Origin: Ruegeria arenilitoris
GTDB taxonomy: Bacteria > Pseudomonadota > Alphaproteobacteria > Rhodobacterales > Rhodobacteraceae
Reading direction: 5' to 3'
Assembly (NCBI RefSeq): GCF_013030265.1
Contig: NZ_WPZQ01000016.1
Location: 1 to 64,000 of the forward strand
DNA: 64,000 nucleotides
The notes beneath the pieces were generated by a model. It worked only from the letters and a program-made list of their open reading frames with translations, was not told the DNA's origin and searched no databases. Position numbers and translations under genes: made by a program. Of the stretch, positions 21,712-31,242 are shown piece after piece; the stretch's first letter is position 1, and the number at the start of each line of letters is the position of its first letter.

Positions 21712-21909
21712 TTAGCTGAATGCGCCGAGAACCAGTTGCAGACCACCGCGGATGGCCAGATCAACCAGTGCAAAGAAAACGGCTGTCAGTGCCGCCATGA
21801 TGAACACCATGACCGTGGTCAACAGCACCTCACGCCGGGTCGGCCAGACGACCTTTGCTACTTCGGCACGGACTTGCTGAATGAACTGGATCGGGTTTGT
21901 GGTGGCCAT
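21712..21909 (-). CDS. secE: Preprotein translocase subunit SecE
   Basis: The 65-residue single-span SecE starts MATTNPIQFIQQVRAEVAKV, followed by the invariant VWPTRRE amphipathic segment. A transmembrane helix spans about residues 30-55. SecE clamps SecY in the inner membrane. It is the short alphaproteobacterial form. No tRNA-Trp gene lies upstream; ccoS does. Confidence 0.97.
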   Translation of the reverse strand: MATTNPIQFIQQVRAEVAKVVWPTRREVLLTTVMVFIMAALTAVFFALVDLAIRGGLQLVLGAFS

Positions 21910-21941
21910 TAGGCTTGGTCTCTCTGCTAGCGGATGGGCCG

Positions 21942-21970
21942 GACATAGCCGGGCATTACGGCAAATTCAA
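21942..21970 (-). promoter_or_regulatory. Candidate promoter of secE-nusG
   Basis: On the minus strand TTGAAT (21965-21970) and TATGTC (21942-21947) are 17 bases apart, about 30 bases before secE and after the ccoS stop. It would give a short leader of about 25 bases. Found by eye. Confidence 0.42.
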
Positions 21971-22005
21971 GGGCAGTTGGTGCAACCGTGAACAAAGGTA
22001 GGGCT

Positions 22006-22164
22006 TCAGGGCTTTGGTCGGTCGTCCCATTCGTCACTCAGGATGCGCCGCGAGTCCCCTTCGGGGTCCTCATACTGGTTCGAACGAACGGTATAGATAA
22101 ACGCCACAAGGCCAATACCGCCCAGAAGCAGTGAGATCGGGATCAGATAGGCCAATACTTCCAT
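22006..22164 (-). CDS. ccoS: cbb3 oxidase maturation protein CcoS
   Basis: The 52-residue protein begins MEVLAYLIPISLLLGGIGLV, a single N-terminal membrane helix, and continues AFIYTVRSNQYEDPEGDSRR, the conserved CcoS/FixS pattern. CcoS is needed for insertion of cofactors into CcoN. It starts five bases after the ccoI stop and is the last gene of ccoGHIS. It is too short for usual ORF cut-offs and easy to miss. Confidence 0.93.
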   Translation of the reverse strand: MEVLAYLIPISLLLGGIGLVAFIYTVRSNQYEDPEGDSRRILSDEWDDRPKP

Positions 22165-22169
22165 TCAGG

Positions 22170-24347
22170 TCACCTTAGGCGTAGGGCGTTCAGGGATACG
22201 GTAATCGACGAGGTCGACATCGCAAGGGCCGCAATCAGTGGCGTCGCCAGCCCGGCAACGGCAAGCGGCACCGCAATCACGTTATAGACCGTTGCGATCT
22301 GAAAATTCTCACGAATCCGTTTCGTTGCTTTCACTGCAGTATCGCAGGCATCGGCAATCGGGGACAGATCATTCCCAAGCAAAACGATGTCTGATGCAAC
22401 ACGCGCCGCGTCCAGCGCCGAAGCGGGTGAGATCGAGACATGCGCGGCAGCAAGGGCAGCGGTATCATTCAGGCCATCCCCTACCATCAGGACATTCCTG
22501 CCCTCCTCATTGAGGCACTTAATGCGAAGCGCCTTGTCCTGAGGCAATGCCTCGGCAACCCAGCTTTCGATCCCGAGCTTTTCAGCAAGCGCATGAACCG
22601 CACCCTGTGTGTCGCCGGAGATAAGAATCACCTCTTTGCCGGAGGCCTTGAAGGCCTCAACCGCTTCCTGCGCGCCAGGGCGCAAAGCGTCAGAGTATCG
22701 GAAGGCAACGGGTCGATCCGATCCGACAGCGAGCCAGGCCGATGTCTGCGCATCCTGCTGTCCGCCAACCCAGGCGGAACGCCCAAGGCGAACACGCTGG
22801 CCTCGATACTCGCCTTCGGTTCCATATCCGGGCACCTCAGTGATATCGCGAACCTTGGCAGGCTGGACCCCGGCCTCTCGTGCCGCCTTTACCAGCGCGG
22901 CGGACAAAGGATGAGCCGACGCCTCAGCCAGCGCCAGCGCCACTTCAAGATCAGAACGGGAATGATCCCCAAAATTAATCAGTTCAGGCGCACCCGAAGT
23001 CAGAGTTCCGGTTTTATCGAATACGACTGTGTCGACCTCAGCCAGACGTTCCAGCGCAGTGGCATGTTTGATCAGCATGCCTTTTCGAAACAAACGTCCC
23101 GAAGCAGCCGTCGTCACCGCAGGCACCGCAAGGCCAAGCGCACAAGGGCAGGTGATGATCAGAACCGCTGCTGCAATGTTCAGCGCCGTACGGATATCGC
23201 CGGAATAGATGTACCAACCCACAAAACTAAGTGCCGACAGGATGTGAACACCCGGCGCGTAAAGCTTGGCAGCTTTGTCAGCCAATGACGTATACCGCGA
23301 GCGGCCTGACTCTGCGATGGCCACCAAATCAGCCATGCGATGCAAAGAGGTATCCTCGCCCACGGCAGTTGCACGGATCGTCAACGGTCCGGTCAGATTG
23401 ACCTCACCTGCGCTGACCTCAAATCCCTGTTCCGCAAAGACTGGCAGTGTTTCACCGGTCAGCAGGGAGCGATCCAGCTCTGACTGGCCGGAAACAATCT
23501 GGCCATCTACCGGCATTCGGCCACCAGGCCGAACAAGGATCAACTCACCGACCTTTAGTTGGGCGACAGGAACCTCTTCTTCTGTACCATCCACCAACCG
23601 AATGGCACGTGGCACTTCGAGTGCAGTCAATTCTTCGGCGGCTGACCGCGCCGCGGCACGCGTTCGGTAATCAAGATAGCGACCCGCAAGCAGGAAGAAT
23701 GTAAGCGTCAGAGCTGCGTCGAAATAGGCGTGCTCGCCACTCAGTGCAGTTTCCCAAAGGGATGTAACCAGAGCCAGCAGAATAGCCAGCACGATCGGTA
23801 CATCCATATTGAGGCGGCGAACCCGAAGTGCGCTCCACGCATTGGAAAAGAACGGCTGTGCAGAAAACGCGATAGCTGGCAGCGCGATGGCTGCTGAGAT
23901 CCAGTGGAACATGTCTCGCGTCGCATCGCTCGCACCCGACCAGACCGAGACCGAAAGCAGCATCACGTTCATCGAAGCAAACCCGGCAACTGCCAGTCGC
24001 ATCAACAAATCCCGTCCAGCCTTGTCAGATTGTGTCGCGGACAACGCCCCGGGGTCCAGCTCGTGCGCCTCAAAACCCGCGCGCTCCAGAACGGGAATCA
24101 GATCGGCCGCACGGATATTAGGCGCGGCTTTGATCATGGCCCGCTTCAGGGTCAGGTTGACGCGTGCATCTTCGACGCCGGAATGGGCGTTCAGCTCACG
24201 TTCGACTGTTGCAATACAGGCCGAACAATGGATGCCTGGCAATGACAGCGCAATCTGCACATCCTCGGGGATTGGCCGGGCAGGTTCGGCCGGTGTTGCG
24301 ATGCAACCCGGACAAGCCGCCGTGCCAGAGCTGAGCTGTGCCGTCAT
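22170..24347 (-). CDS. ccoI: Copper-translocating P1B-type ATPase CcoI
   Basis: The 725-residue inner-membrane ATPase supplies copper for cbb3 oxidase assembly. It has an N-terminal CPGC, a heavy-metal domain with CSAC at 41-44, the transmembrane CPC at 400-402, the phosphorylated Asp444 in DKTGTLT, an HP locus (SAHPLS) and GDGLNDTAAL. The TAAL in the last motif replaces the more common APAL. It starts three bases downstream of the ccoH stop, within ccoGHIS. An upstream FNR-type site suggests O2 control of the unit. Confidence 0.96.
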   Translation of the reverse strand: MTAQLSSGTAACPGCIATPAEPARPIPEDVQIALSLPGIHCSACIATVERELNAHSGVEDARVNLTLKRAMIKAAPNIRAADLIPVLERAGFEAHELDPGALSATQSDKAGRDLLMRLAVAGFASMNVMLLSVSVWSGASDATRDMFHWISAAIALPAIAFSAQPFFSNAWSALRVRRLNMDVPIVLAILLALVTSLWETALSGEHAYFDAALTLTFFLLAGRYLDYRTRAAARSAAEELTALEVPRAIRLVDGTEEEVPVAQLKVGELILVRPGGRMPVDGQIVSGQSELDRSLLTGETLPVFAEQGFEVSAGEVNLTGPLTIRATAVGEDTSLHRMADLVAIAESGRSRYTSLADKAAKLYAPGVHILSALSFVGWYIYSGDIRTALNIAAAVLIITCPCALGLAVPAVTTAASGRLFRKGMLIKHATALERLAEVDTVVFDKTGTLTSGAPELINFGDHSRSDLEVALALAEASAHPLSAALVKAAREAGVQPAKVRDITEVPGYGTEGEYRGQRVRLGRSAWVGGQQDAQTSAWLAVGSDRPVAFRYSDALRPGAQEAVEAFKASGKEVILISGDTQGAVHALAEKLGIESWVAEALPQDKALRIKCLNEEGRNVLMVGDGLNDTAALAAAHVSISPASALDAARVASDIVLLGNDLSPIADACDTAVKATKRIRENFQIATVYNVIAVPLAVAGLATPLIAALAMSTSSITVSLNALRLR

Positions 24348-24350
24348 CCC

Positions 24351-24809
24351 CTAGCCCTTTACATACAGCGGAATTCGTTGGGAAAACTCAGACCCGTCAT
24401 GATCTTTCGCAACCAGACGAATGTTCCAGTTTCCTGCACCCAAGGTGGCGGGTGTCGCATAGGCAATGCCGTCGAACGTGAAATCGGGGGTGAAATCATC
24501 GCGCACGTGGGTTGCGCGACCAACCACCGCCTGCAGCTCTGCCACTTTGACCGGCGCACCCTGCGCATCGGTGATGCGCAAAATCAGCAGACCACCTTTT
24601 GCTTCGGCCTTTACGTCCCAACCCAGCGCCTGCTGTTCCTGCAAGCGCTCGTTAAACTCCTGACTCGCAACGTAGGAGTTTTTGACCTCGAGCCCGGGAA
24701 AGGTCTTCACAGCGCTATACGCAAGCAACAGATTGACAGATATGATTACGGCAAAGGCTGCAACGAACACAGCTAACGCGTGTTTACCAGTAAATTGACG
24801 CTCTGCCAT
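24351..24809 (-). CDS. ccoH: FixH/CcoH family protein
   Basis: The 152-residue protein has an N-terminal membrane anchor (about residues 10-32) and a periplasmic domain with SYVASQEFNERLQEQQALGW, typical of FixH. CcoH interacts with CcoP during cbb3 oxidase assembly. It lies two bases after ccoG and three before ccoI, so it is tightly coupled. Confidence 0.94.
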   Translation of the reverse strand: MAERQFTGKHALAVFVAAFAVIISVNLLLAYSAVKTFPGLEVKNSYVASQEFNERLQEQQALGWDVKAEAKGGLLILRITDAQGAPVKVAELQAVVGRATHVRDDFTPDFTFDGIAYATPATLGAGNWNIRLVAKDHDGSEFSQRIPLYVKG

Positions 24810-24811
24810 GA

Positions 24812-26239
24812 TCAGTCTCCCCGCCCGTTGAACGTGGTATCTTTTGATGCGCGCTCGCCGCTGCTCAGATCTTCGACCCAGATGCGAACCGGGGTCGAGT
24901 CGGCGCTCGCCGGCGCAGTGTCTTTCGACGCCACGATGTAAACGCGGGTCAATTGTGCCGTATCTGCCGTGACATTCACAGTATCCAGATCTGTACCCTC
25001 AATCTCAATCCGCATCGACGGGTCACCGACCAAAGAGAGTTTGAACAGGCGGTCGTCTCCATGCTTGTTCCGCAAACGCACGTCATAGGTATTGCGGATC
25101 GTACCGTCTGACAGGGTCACAAAAGTTGGGTTGCGCACCGGGGCGACCGTTAGGTCGATATCTGAACGAATGAACAGAGCAAACAGCAACGCAAAACCAA
25201 CCAAGGACCAAAGGGCAGTATACATAATGGTCCGCGCCCTGAAGATGTGCTTCCAGACACTCACGGGCGGTTCGCCTGCGCGCTCGCGCGTTTCGTCGCT
25301 TAGCGCCATGTAGTCGATCAATCCGCGCGGTTTGCCGATCTTGGCCATCATATCGTCACAGGCGTCGATGCACAGCGCGCATGTGATACATTCCAATTGC
25401 TGACCATCCCGGATGTCGATTCCAACAGGGCAAACATTGACGCAGGCCATACAGTCGATGCAGTCCCCCAGTTCAGAGTCTGCAGTCCGCTTCCCTTTGC
25501 CCCTCGGCTCACCCCGCCATTCGCGGTAGCCAACGACCAAAGTGTCCTCGTCCATCATTGCGGCCTGAATACGTGGCCACGGGCATGCGTAAATACAGAT
25601 CTGCTCTCGGGCAAATCCCCCAAACAGGAATGTCGTGCCCGTCAGGATCAGGATTGTCGTGTAAGCAATCGGATGGGCATTTCCAGTAACCAGATCACGC
25701 GCCAACGTGGGCGCATCTGCAAAGTAAAACACCCATGCACCGCCCGTCGCCAGACCGATCAGTAGCCAGGCCACCCATTTCGTAATCCGCAGCCGCGCCT
25801 TTCGGAAATCGAGCTTTTTCTGCCGGTGCAGTCGCAAACGCGCGTTTCTGTCCCCCTCGATCCAGCGCTCGACCAGAATAAAGAGATCGGTCCAAACCGT
25901 TTGAGGGCAAGCGTATCCACACCAGACACGACCAAGCGCCGATGTGAACAAAAACAGCCCAAGACCAGCCATGATCAGCAAACCTGCCACAAAGTAAAAC
26001 TCGTGTGGCCAGATTTCGATCCAGAAGAAATAGAAACGGCGATTTGCCAAATCCAGCAACACGGCCTGATCGGGCAGGCTGGGACCCCGGTCCCATCTGA
26101 TCCATGGGGTCAGGTAATAGATACCCAGTGTTACTGCCAAAATGATCCATTTCAGGTTGCGAAATGGCCCTGACACACGTCTGGGAAAGATCGGCTCCCT
26201 AGCGGCATAAAGGCTGGGGGCGGGGTTGGAATCGCTCAC
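24812..26239 (-). CDS. ccoG: Cytochrome c oxidase accessory protein CcoG
   Basis: The 475-residue membrane iron-sulphur protein (also FixG/RdxA type) contains CGYACPQTVWTD. Two 4Fe-4S motifs follow, CIDCMACVNVCP and CITCALCIDACD, and the C terminus is an Ig-like periplasmic domain. About five membrane segments precede the clusters. CcoG reduces copper for delivery to cbb3 oxidase. It is the first gene of ccoGHIS, and a near-consensus FNR site lies about 70 bp upstream. Confidence 0.96.
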   Translation of the reverse strand: MSDSNPAPSLYAAREPIFPRRVSGPFRNLKWIILAVTLGIYYLTPWIRWDRGPSLPDQAVLLDLANRRFYFFWIEIWPHEFYFVAGLLIMAGLGLFLFTSALGRVWCGYACPQTVWTDLFILVERWIEGDRNARLRLHRQKKLDFRKARLRITKWVAWLLIGLATGGAWVFYFADAPTLARDLVTGNAHPIAYTTILILTGTTFLFGGFAREQICIYACPWPRIQAAMMDEDTLVVGYREWRGEPRGKGKRTADSELGDCIDCMACVNVCPVGIDIRDGQQLECITCALCIDACDDMMAKIGKPRGLIDYMALSDETRERAGEPPVSVWKHIFRARTIMYTALWSLVGFALLFALFIRSDIDLTVAPVRNPTFVTLSDGTIRNTYDVRLRNKHGDDRLFKLSLVGDPSMRIEIEGTDLDTVNVTADTAQLTRVYIVASKDTAPASADSTPVRIWVEDLSSGERASKDTTFNGRGD

Positions 26240-26301
26240 GGGCTGGCTCCGGATCTGGCTCTTTTTCAGGCGACTTCTTCCAGATCATACACCCACCAAC
26301 T

Positions 26302-26315
26302 TTGATTTGGGTCAA
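26302..26315 (-). promoter_or_regulatory. FnrL-type operator upstream of ccoGHIS
   Basis: The plus strand reads TTGATTTGGGTCAA, nine of ten matches to TTGAT-N4-ATCAA. It is centred about 70 bp before the ccoG start codon, inside the short gap between ccoG and the LysR gene. Confidence 0.72.
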
Positions 26316-26340
26316 AAGCGTATCGCAAAGACACCTTTTG

Positions 26341-27216
26341 TCACACCCCGAGTGCCTGTCGCCTCAGCCAGCTAACAAATGTCTTTACCGCCTGTCTTTG
26401 TGGCGTTTGGGCCGTAACAATATGGTATCCTGCGCCATCGGGCTCGGCATAAAGCTCTACAATTCTCCCGTTCTCGATATCCTGCTCGACGAAATGTCGC
26501 ACTGTTACGGTAACACCCTGCCCAGCCCGCAGACCGTCCAGCACCAGATTTCCCGGAACGACAATCCGCCCTGCGCCGGGCTCCAGTTCTGCCCCGCGAC
26601 CTGCCAACCACGTGGTCGCTTCAGTCGTTCCGACCTCTTCCAGCCAGGGTAATTGCGCGAGTTCGGCGGGTGACCAGTCAGATTTACCTTTGAGCAGTTC
26701 GGGTGCCGCCACGATCACCATCGGCGTCTGCAGCAGCATCTGCGCGTCAACTCCGGACCACCCGCCGGCACCGTACCGGATAGCGATATCTATGCCGCCC
26801 GGACGCAGTTCAACCAGATCCGGCGATGGATCCAGAATCAAGTCGATCTCGGGGTGATCTAAGCGAAATGCCGGAAGCCTGGGCATCAGCCAGGAAGTGG
26901 CAAAGGACGAAGTTAAAGACACATGCACGGGCCGGTCAGTACCAGACCGCACGAGCTCGTCGACTGCTGACCCGATTGCTCCGAACCCGAGTTGAAGGGC
27001 CCGCGCCAGATGCTCGCCTTGCGAAGTCAAAGTCAGGGACTTTCCACTTCTATCCAAAAGAGAGATCCCCATATGATCTTCGAGCGCGCGTAGCTGCTGG
27101 CTTATTGCGGCATGGCTAACATTAAGCGCCGCACCAGCCTGAACAACGTTTCGCTTTTCCGCAAATGCTGAAAAGGCTCGCAGTGAAGTTAACGGAGGAA
27201 GAGACAACCAATCCAT
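26341..27216 (-). CDS. LysR-family transcriptional regulator
   Basis: The 291-residue protein starts MDWLSLPPLTSLRAFSAFAE with AGGA six bases upstream; the longer in-frame start is rejected. An N-terminal winged helix includes NVSHAAISQQLRALE, and the C-terminal effector domain contains PDRPVHVSLTSSFATSWLMP-like sequence (RPVHVSLTSSFATSWLMPRL), close to the GcvA/AmpR subgroup. It is transcribed divergently from a 52-residue small gene at 27316, which may be its target. Effector unknown. Confidence 0.88.
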   Translation of the reverse strand: MDWLSLPPLTSLRAFSAFAEKRNVVQAGAALNVSHAAISQQLRALEDHMGISLLDRSGKSLTLTSQGEHLARALQLGFGAIGSAVDELVRSGTDRPVHVSLTSSFATSWLMPRLPAFRLDHPEIDLILDPSPDLVELRPGGIDIAIRYGAGGWSGVDAQMLLQTPMVIVAAPELLKGKSDWSPAELAQLPWLEEVGTTEATTWLAGRGAELEPGAGRIVVPGNLVLDGLRAGQGVTVTVRHFVEQDIENGRIVELYAEPDGAGYHIVTAQTPQRQAVKTFVSWLRRQALGV

Positions 27217-27315
27217 ATGTAATCCTAACTTACATATATAAATGGTAATTGAGTCGCCTTTCACCCGTCAACGGCAGATCATGAGAGCAGACGCCAATCA
27301 GTCAGGAGAAAGATC

Positions 27316-27474
27316 ATGCTCTCGATTTTCGCCAAGTCCTTCATGACCGCGACACGAATTGATGCACCGACTATCCGTGATGTGCCCAAGGCAAATGCCA
27401 GCAAGCGCCGTTGGCTGCCTGCAGGCCATTGGTGGCTGCAGAGCAAGCGTGATATCGATTTGTGCGATCTGTGA
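27316..27474 (+). CDS. Small 52-residue protein divergent to LysR
   Basis: The reading frame starts MLSIFAKSFMTATRIDAPTI and ends KRDIDLCDL. A CAGGAGAAAGATC stretch gives a good ribosome binding site. The C-terminal half is basic and tryptophan-rich (RRWLPAGHWWLQ). It loosely recalls short DUF1127-like proteins, which often lie opposite a LysR or GntR regulator and modulate RNA turnover, but the match is weak. A plus-strand terminator follows at 27576, which supports a real transcript. Confidence 0.55.
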   Translation: MLSIFAKSFMTATRIDAPTIRDVPKANASKRRWLPAGHWWLQSKRDIDLCDL

Positions 27475-27523
27475 TATGGTGCTTTGCACCAGAGCAGGTC
27501 ATCGACCTAATTCTCGGAAAATA

Positions 27524-27571
27524 GACACCGGCTGTTCAGGAAACGCGCGAACAGATGGAACAGCCGGTGTC
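27524..27571 (-). terminator. Terminator of ccoNOQP
   Basis: A perfect 14-bp stem (27524-27537 with 27558-27571) with a 20-base loop is followed on the minus strand by TATTTTCC. It lies about 45 bp after the ccoP stop. Confidence 0.65.
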
Positions 27572-27575
27572 AGAG

Positions 27576-27609
27576 CCTTCGGGCGGCGAGCCGTCCGAAG
27601 GTTTTCTTT
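27576..27609 (+). terminator. Plus-strand intrinsic terminator facing ccoP
   Basis: An 11-bp stem with one G-T wobble (27576-27586 with 27591-27601) and a CGAG loop is followed by TTTTCTTT on the plus strand. It would end the transcript of the small gene at 27316-27474. Confidence 0.75.
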
Positions 27610-27614
27610 AACCC

Positions 27615-28478
27615 TTACTGACCACCACCCAATTGGTGGACATAGGCGGAAACCGCACGGATCTGCGCCTCGGTCAGTCGGGTATCCCAAGGTGGCATCA
27701 CACCAAATCGGCTGTTGGTCACCGTTTCGGTCAACGCCTCTTCGTCGCCACCATAAAGCCAGATAGCATCAGTCAGATTCGGCGCGCCTTGGAAAACGTC
27801 GCCAGTGCCATCTTCACCGTGGCAGGATGCACAGTTGTCTTCAAAAACAACTTTGCCCGCTTGTGCCGCCGCATCATCGGTCTGCGCGTTGGTCAGCGAC
27901 ATGACGTACTGAACCACCTGAGTGATCTCGTCATGCTCGAGAATCTCACCAAAGGCAGGCATCTCGGAATAGCGTGTGTCATCGCTTTCTTCGCTGCGGA
28001 TACCATAGCTGACAGTGGTTACGATATCGTCCAGCGTACCGCCCCAAAGCCAAGCGTCATCCAACAGGTTTGGGAAACCCGGGGCACCTTGCGCACCGGA
28101 ACCATGACACTGCGCGCACCAGGTGCGGAACACCGCACCACCCGCATTGACGGCGTATTGCTGAAGCTCTGGATCTTTCGAAATGTCGTCCAGAGGTGTT
28201 TCCACCAGCTTGGCATTCCACGGAGCATTCGCCTCTTCGAAGGCAACCATCTCTTGCTGAACAATCTCGCGCGACGACCAGCCCAACACGCCCGCCGTTG
28301 CAGACTGAACCAACGGCCACGCCGGATACATGATCGTGTAGATCACAGCCCAAACGATCGTCGCGTAGAAAGTCCACAGCCACCAACGTGGCATCGGGTT
28401 GTCAAATTCTTCGATACCATCCCAGCTGTGACCCGTGGTATTTGGATCGCCCGGCTGTTTTTCAGGTGTCTTGCTCAT
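27615..28478 (-). CDS. ccoP: cbb3 oxidase dihaem subunit CcoP
   Basis: The 287-residue protein has a membrane helix at about 33-56 and two c-type haem sites, CAQCH (121-125) and CASCH (216-220). Methionine ligand candidates lie in SEMPAFG and VMPPWD. CcoP passes electrons from cytochrome c toward CcoO. Its start overlaps the ccoQ stop by four bases (ATGA), so the two are translationally coupled. Confidence 0.97.
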   Translation of the reverse strand: MSKTPEKQPGDPNTTGHSWDGIEEFDNPMPRWWLWTFYATIVWAVIYTIMYPAWPLVQSATAGVLGWSSREIVQQEMVAFEEANAPWNAKLVETPLDDISKDPELQQYAVNAGGAVFRTWCAQCHGSGAQGAPGFPNLLDDAWLWGGTLDDIVTTVSYGIRSEESDDTRYSEMPAFGEILEHDEITQVVQYVMSLTNAQTDDAAAQAGKVVFEDNCASCHGEDGTGDVFQGAPNLTDAIWLYGGDEEALTETVTNSRFGVMPPWDTRLTEAQIRAVSAYVHQLGGGQ

Positions 28479-28684
28479 TTCCTCGCCTCCTTAATTTCGG
28501 CGGGTTTGTCGTCCTGCTGGGGCGCAGGTGCATCGGTGTGCCGGAAGGGGATGTTGGCGGTGTCCTTGTATTCTTTGCTGGCACCAGGGCGAAAAACCCA
28601 GATGACGATGCCAACAAAGAAGGCAAACAAGAGCAGCAACATCCAGCTATCCGCGAATTGCCTGAGGAGTGTGTACTCTTCCAT
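28475..28684 (-). CDS. ccoQ: cbb3 oxidase small subunit CcoQ
   Basis: The 69-residue protein has one membrane helix (about 13-32, including [19 protein letters not shown]) and a charged tail. CcoQ stabilises the complex and in Rhodobacter transmits the O2 signal. Its place between ccoO and ccoP is diagnostic. Confidence 0.95.
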   Translation of the reverse strand: MEEYTLLRQFADSWMLLLLFAFFVGIVIWVFRPGASKEYKDTANIPFRHTDAPAPQQDDKPAEIKEARK

Positions 28685-28695
28685 AACAATCCTCC

Positions 28696-29424
28696 CTAGC
28701 GGCTGGCGTCCGGGGTGAAGGTCGAGAAGTCGACCAGCGTGCCCAGCATCTGCAGGTAGGCGATCAGCGCGTCAGCTTCGGTCAACTCAGGCTGACCATC
28801 AAAATTGCGGACATTGACCTTGTCACCATAGCGCTCCAGCAGACCATCATAGTCGCTGTCCGGATCGGCCTGAGCACGGAAGTCTGCCACTGCATTCTCC
28901 AGCATCTCTTCGGTATAGGGCGTGCCCACTACAGCGTTTGCCGCCATGATGTCACCGATATACCTGCCGTCGATCTTACGGCGCTCGAGGAACCCGTATT
29001 TCGGCATAACCGATTCAGGTACCACCGATTGCGGATCCCGCAGGTGATCCATCTGCCACTGGTCCGAATAGCGGCCTCCAACACGCGCCAGATCGGGACC
29101 GGTCCGCTTGGACCCCCATTGGAACGGGTGGTCATACATGGACTCGGCCGCCAGCGAATAGTGACCATAACGTTCCACCTCATCCCGCATCGGACGGATC
29201 ATCTGGCTGTGGCAGGTGTAGCAGCCTTCGCGGATATAAATCTCACGCCCGGCCATTTCGAGAGGGGTGTAAGGGCGCATGCCCTCCACCTTCTCGATGG
29301 TGTTCTCAAGATAGAACAGCGGGGTGATTTGCACGATGCCACCGATGGTCACGACCAGAAAGCTGAAGATCAGCAGGAGGGTCGCGTTGGTCTCGAGGAT
29401 CTTATGTTTGTCGAGAATTGCCAT
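28696..29424 (-). CDS. ccoO: cbb3 oxidase monohaem subunit CcoO
   Basis: The 242-residue protein has an N-terminal membrane anchor (about 15-35) and one haem c site, CYTCH at 68-72, followed by SQMIRPMR, as in all CcoO. It receives electrons from CcoP and passes them to the binuclear centre in CcoN. It lies 15 bp downstream of ccoN. Confidence 0.97.
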   Translation of the reverse strand: MAILDKHKILETNATLLLIFSFLVVTIGGIVQITPLFYLENTIEKVEGMRPYTPLEMAGREIYIREGCYTCHSQMIRPMRDEVERYGHYSLAAESMYDHPFQWGSKRTGPDLARVGGRYSDQWQMDHLRDPQSVVPESVMPKYGFLERRKIDGRYIGDIMAANAVVGTPYTEEMLENAVADFRAQADPDSDYDGLLERYGDKVNVRNFDGQPELTEADALIAYLQMLGTLVDFSTFTPDASR

Positions 29425-29439
29425 AGCTACCGGCCCTCC

Positions 29440-31047
29440 TTATTCAGCCGGGACCGCAACGGTCAGGCTGGCCTCTTTGGCCGGCGCTTTCCGCACAGTC
29501 ATCCACAGGTTGTAGCACATGATCAGCGAGCCAGCGACGAACATGACGCCACCCAGAGCACGCACCACATACATCGGGAACTTGGCAGCCACGGTGTCGG
29601 CGAACGAGTTCACCAGGAAGCCGTTGGCATCCACTTCACGCCACATCAGGCCTTCCATGATACCGGTGACCCACATCGACGCGGCGTAGAGCACGATACC
29701 GATGGTGGCGAGCCAGAAGTGCCAGCTGACCATCTGCAGCGAGTACAGTCGTTCACGTTTCCACAGAACCGGAACCAGGAAGTACAGCGCACCAAAGGTG
29801 ATCATACCGTTCCAGCCCAGCGCGCCCGAGTGTACGTGACCAATGGTCCAGTCGGTGTAGTGGCTCAGCGAGTTCACTGCACGGATCGACATCATCGGAC
29901 CCTCGAACGTGGACATGCCGTAGAAGCCGACTGAGATCACCATCATCCGGATAACCGGGTCGGTGCGCAGCTTGTCCCATGCGCCCGACAGGGTCATCAG
30001 ACCGTTGATCATTCCGCCCCACGAAGGCATCCAGAGCACGACCGAGAACACCATGCCCAGCGTCGAGGCCCAGTCTGGCAGCGCGGTATAGTGCAGGTGG
30101 TGCGGACCAGCCCAGATGTACAGGAAGATCAGCGCCCAGAAGTGGATGATCGACAGTTTGTACGAGAACACAGGACGTTCGGCCTGCTTGGGAATGAAGT
30201 AGTACATCATGCCAAGGAAGCCCGCGGTCAGGAAGAAGCCAACGGCGTTGTGGCCGTACCACCACTGGATCATGGCATCCTGAACACCTGACCAGACGAT
30301 GACCGATTTCGAACCCCAGATGCTGACAGGGATGGTCATATTGTTGACCAGGTGCAGCATGGCGACGGTGACGATGAACGCCAGGTAGAACCAGTTTGCC
30401 ACGTAGATGTGGGGTTCTTTCCGCTTGATGATCGTACCCAGATAGACCGCCAGATAAGCCACCCAGACAATGGTCAACCACAGATCAACATACCATTCAG
30501 GTTCGGCATATTCCTTGGACTGGGTTCCACCCAATACGTAACCGGTTGCTGCCAGTACGATGAACAACTGGTAGCCCCAGAATACAAACCACGCCAGATT
30601 GCCACCCCATAGCCGCGCAGCGCTGGTGCGCTGAACTACATAGAATGAGGTCGCGATAAGCGCGTTACCGCCAAATGCAAAGATCACAGCTGAAGTGTGC
30701 AACGGCCGCAAACGCCCAAAGTTCAGATAGCCTTGGGCCCATTCAAAGTTGAGACCGGGAAAGGCCAACTGGAACGCAATAAAGGTCCCTGCCAGAAATC
30801 CGACAACGCCCCAGAATGCCGTCGCAATCACGCCATAGCGGATCACGTCATCCATGTACTCGGCGGAGCGATCAACAAGAATATCTGGCTCGTCAGTGTT
30901 TCTTAGCGTCCAGATAAACAACCCACCGGCGATGATCATCACCAGAATCGCATGCACCTGATACGCCAAATCCCGTGCATAATTGGACCCTATCGCTGCG
31001 AATAGCACGATAAGCCCAAGCACGATCAGCTTGATGTAATTCGACAT
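29440..31047 (-). CDS. ccoN: cbb3 oxidase catalytic subunit CcoN
   Basis: The 535-residue subunit holds haem b, haem b3 and CuB and reduces O2 with high affinity. The start [14 protein letters not shown] is supported by AAGGGA six bases upstream; the open frame continues another 98 codons upstream without family sequence. Ligand regions include [43 protein letters not shown] and [13 protein letters not shown]. The promoter region holds a perfect FNR site. It is the first gene of ccoNOQP. Confidence 0.97.
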   Translation of the reverse strand: MSNYIKLIVLGLIVLFAAIGSNYARDLAYQVHAILVMIIAGGLFIWTLRNTDEPDILVDRSAEYMDDVIRYGVIATAFWGVVGFLAGTFIAFQLAFPGLNFEWAQGYLNFGRLRPLHTSAVIFAFGGNALIATSFYVVQRTSAARLWGGNLAWFVFWGYQLFIVLAATGYVLGGTQSKEYAEPEWYVDLWLTIVWVAYLAVYLGTIIKRKEPHIYVANWFYLAFIVTVAMLHLVNNMTIPVSIWGSKSVIVWSGVQDAMIQWWYGHNAVGFFLTAGFLGMMYYFIPKQAERPVFSYKLSIIHFWALIFLYIWAGPHHLHYTALPDWASTLGMVFSVVLWMPSWGGMINGLMTLSGAWDKLRTDPVIRMMVISVGFYGMSTFEGPMMSIRAVNSLSHYTDWTIGHVHSGALGWNGMITFGALYFLVPVLWKRERLYSLQMVSWHFWLATIGIVLYAASMWVTGIMEGLMWREVDANGFLVNSFADTVAAKFPMYVVRALGGVMFVAGSLIMCYNLWMTVRKAPAKEASLTVAVPAE

Positions 31048-31140
31048 ATTGCGTCCCTTTGCCATGCCCTGCGCGATCCTTTTGTAGCGCAGAACCTTTT
31101 TGACTGGCTGCTGTATTGTCGGACAGCAGCCGCCGCTGCT

Positions 31141-31154
31141 TTGATCTGTATCAA
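31141..31154. promoter_or_regulatory. Perfect FnrL operator between ccoN and uspA
   Basis: TTGATCTGTATCAA matches TTGAT-N4-ATCAA at all ten positions. It is centred about 100 bp before ccoN and 95 bp before the divergent uspA. On the minus strand a GACAAT -10-like element at 31115-31120 puts the operator near -41, the classical activating position. On the plus side CATAAA at 31181 is a possible -10. Confidence 0.9.
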
Positions 31155-31242
31155 GACAATAGCCTGTTTTCTGTGACAGGCATAAATAAATGAATATGTT
31201 ACCTGTGCACATCCGGCTAACCGCCCCAAAATTGAGGTCGAC

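Noticed and set aside
29753..30481. Minus-strand alternative frame inside ccoN
   Set aside because: Out of frame with the well-conserved CcoN and lacking any recognisable domain.
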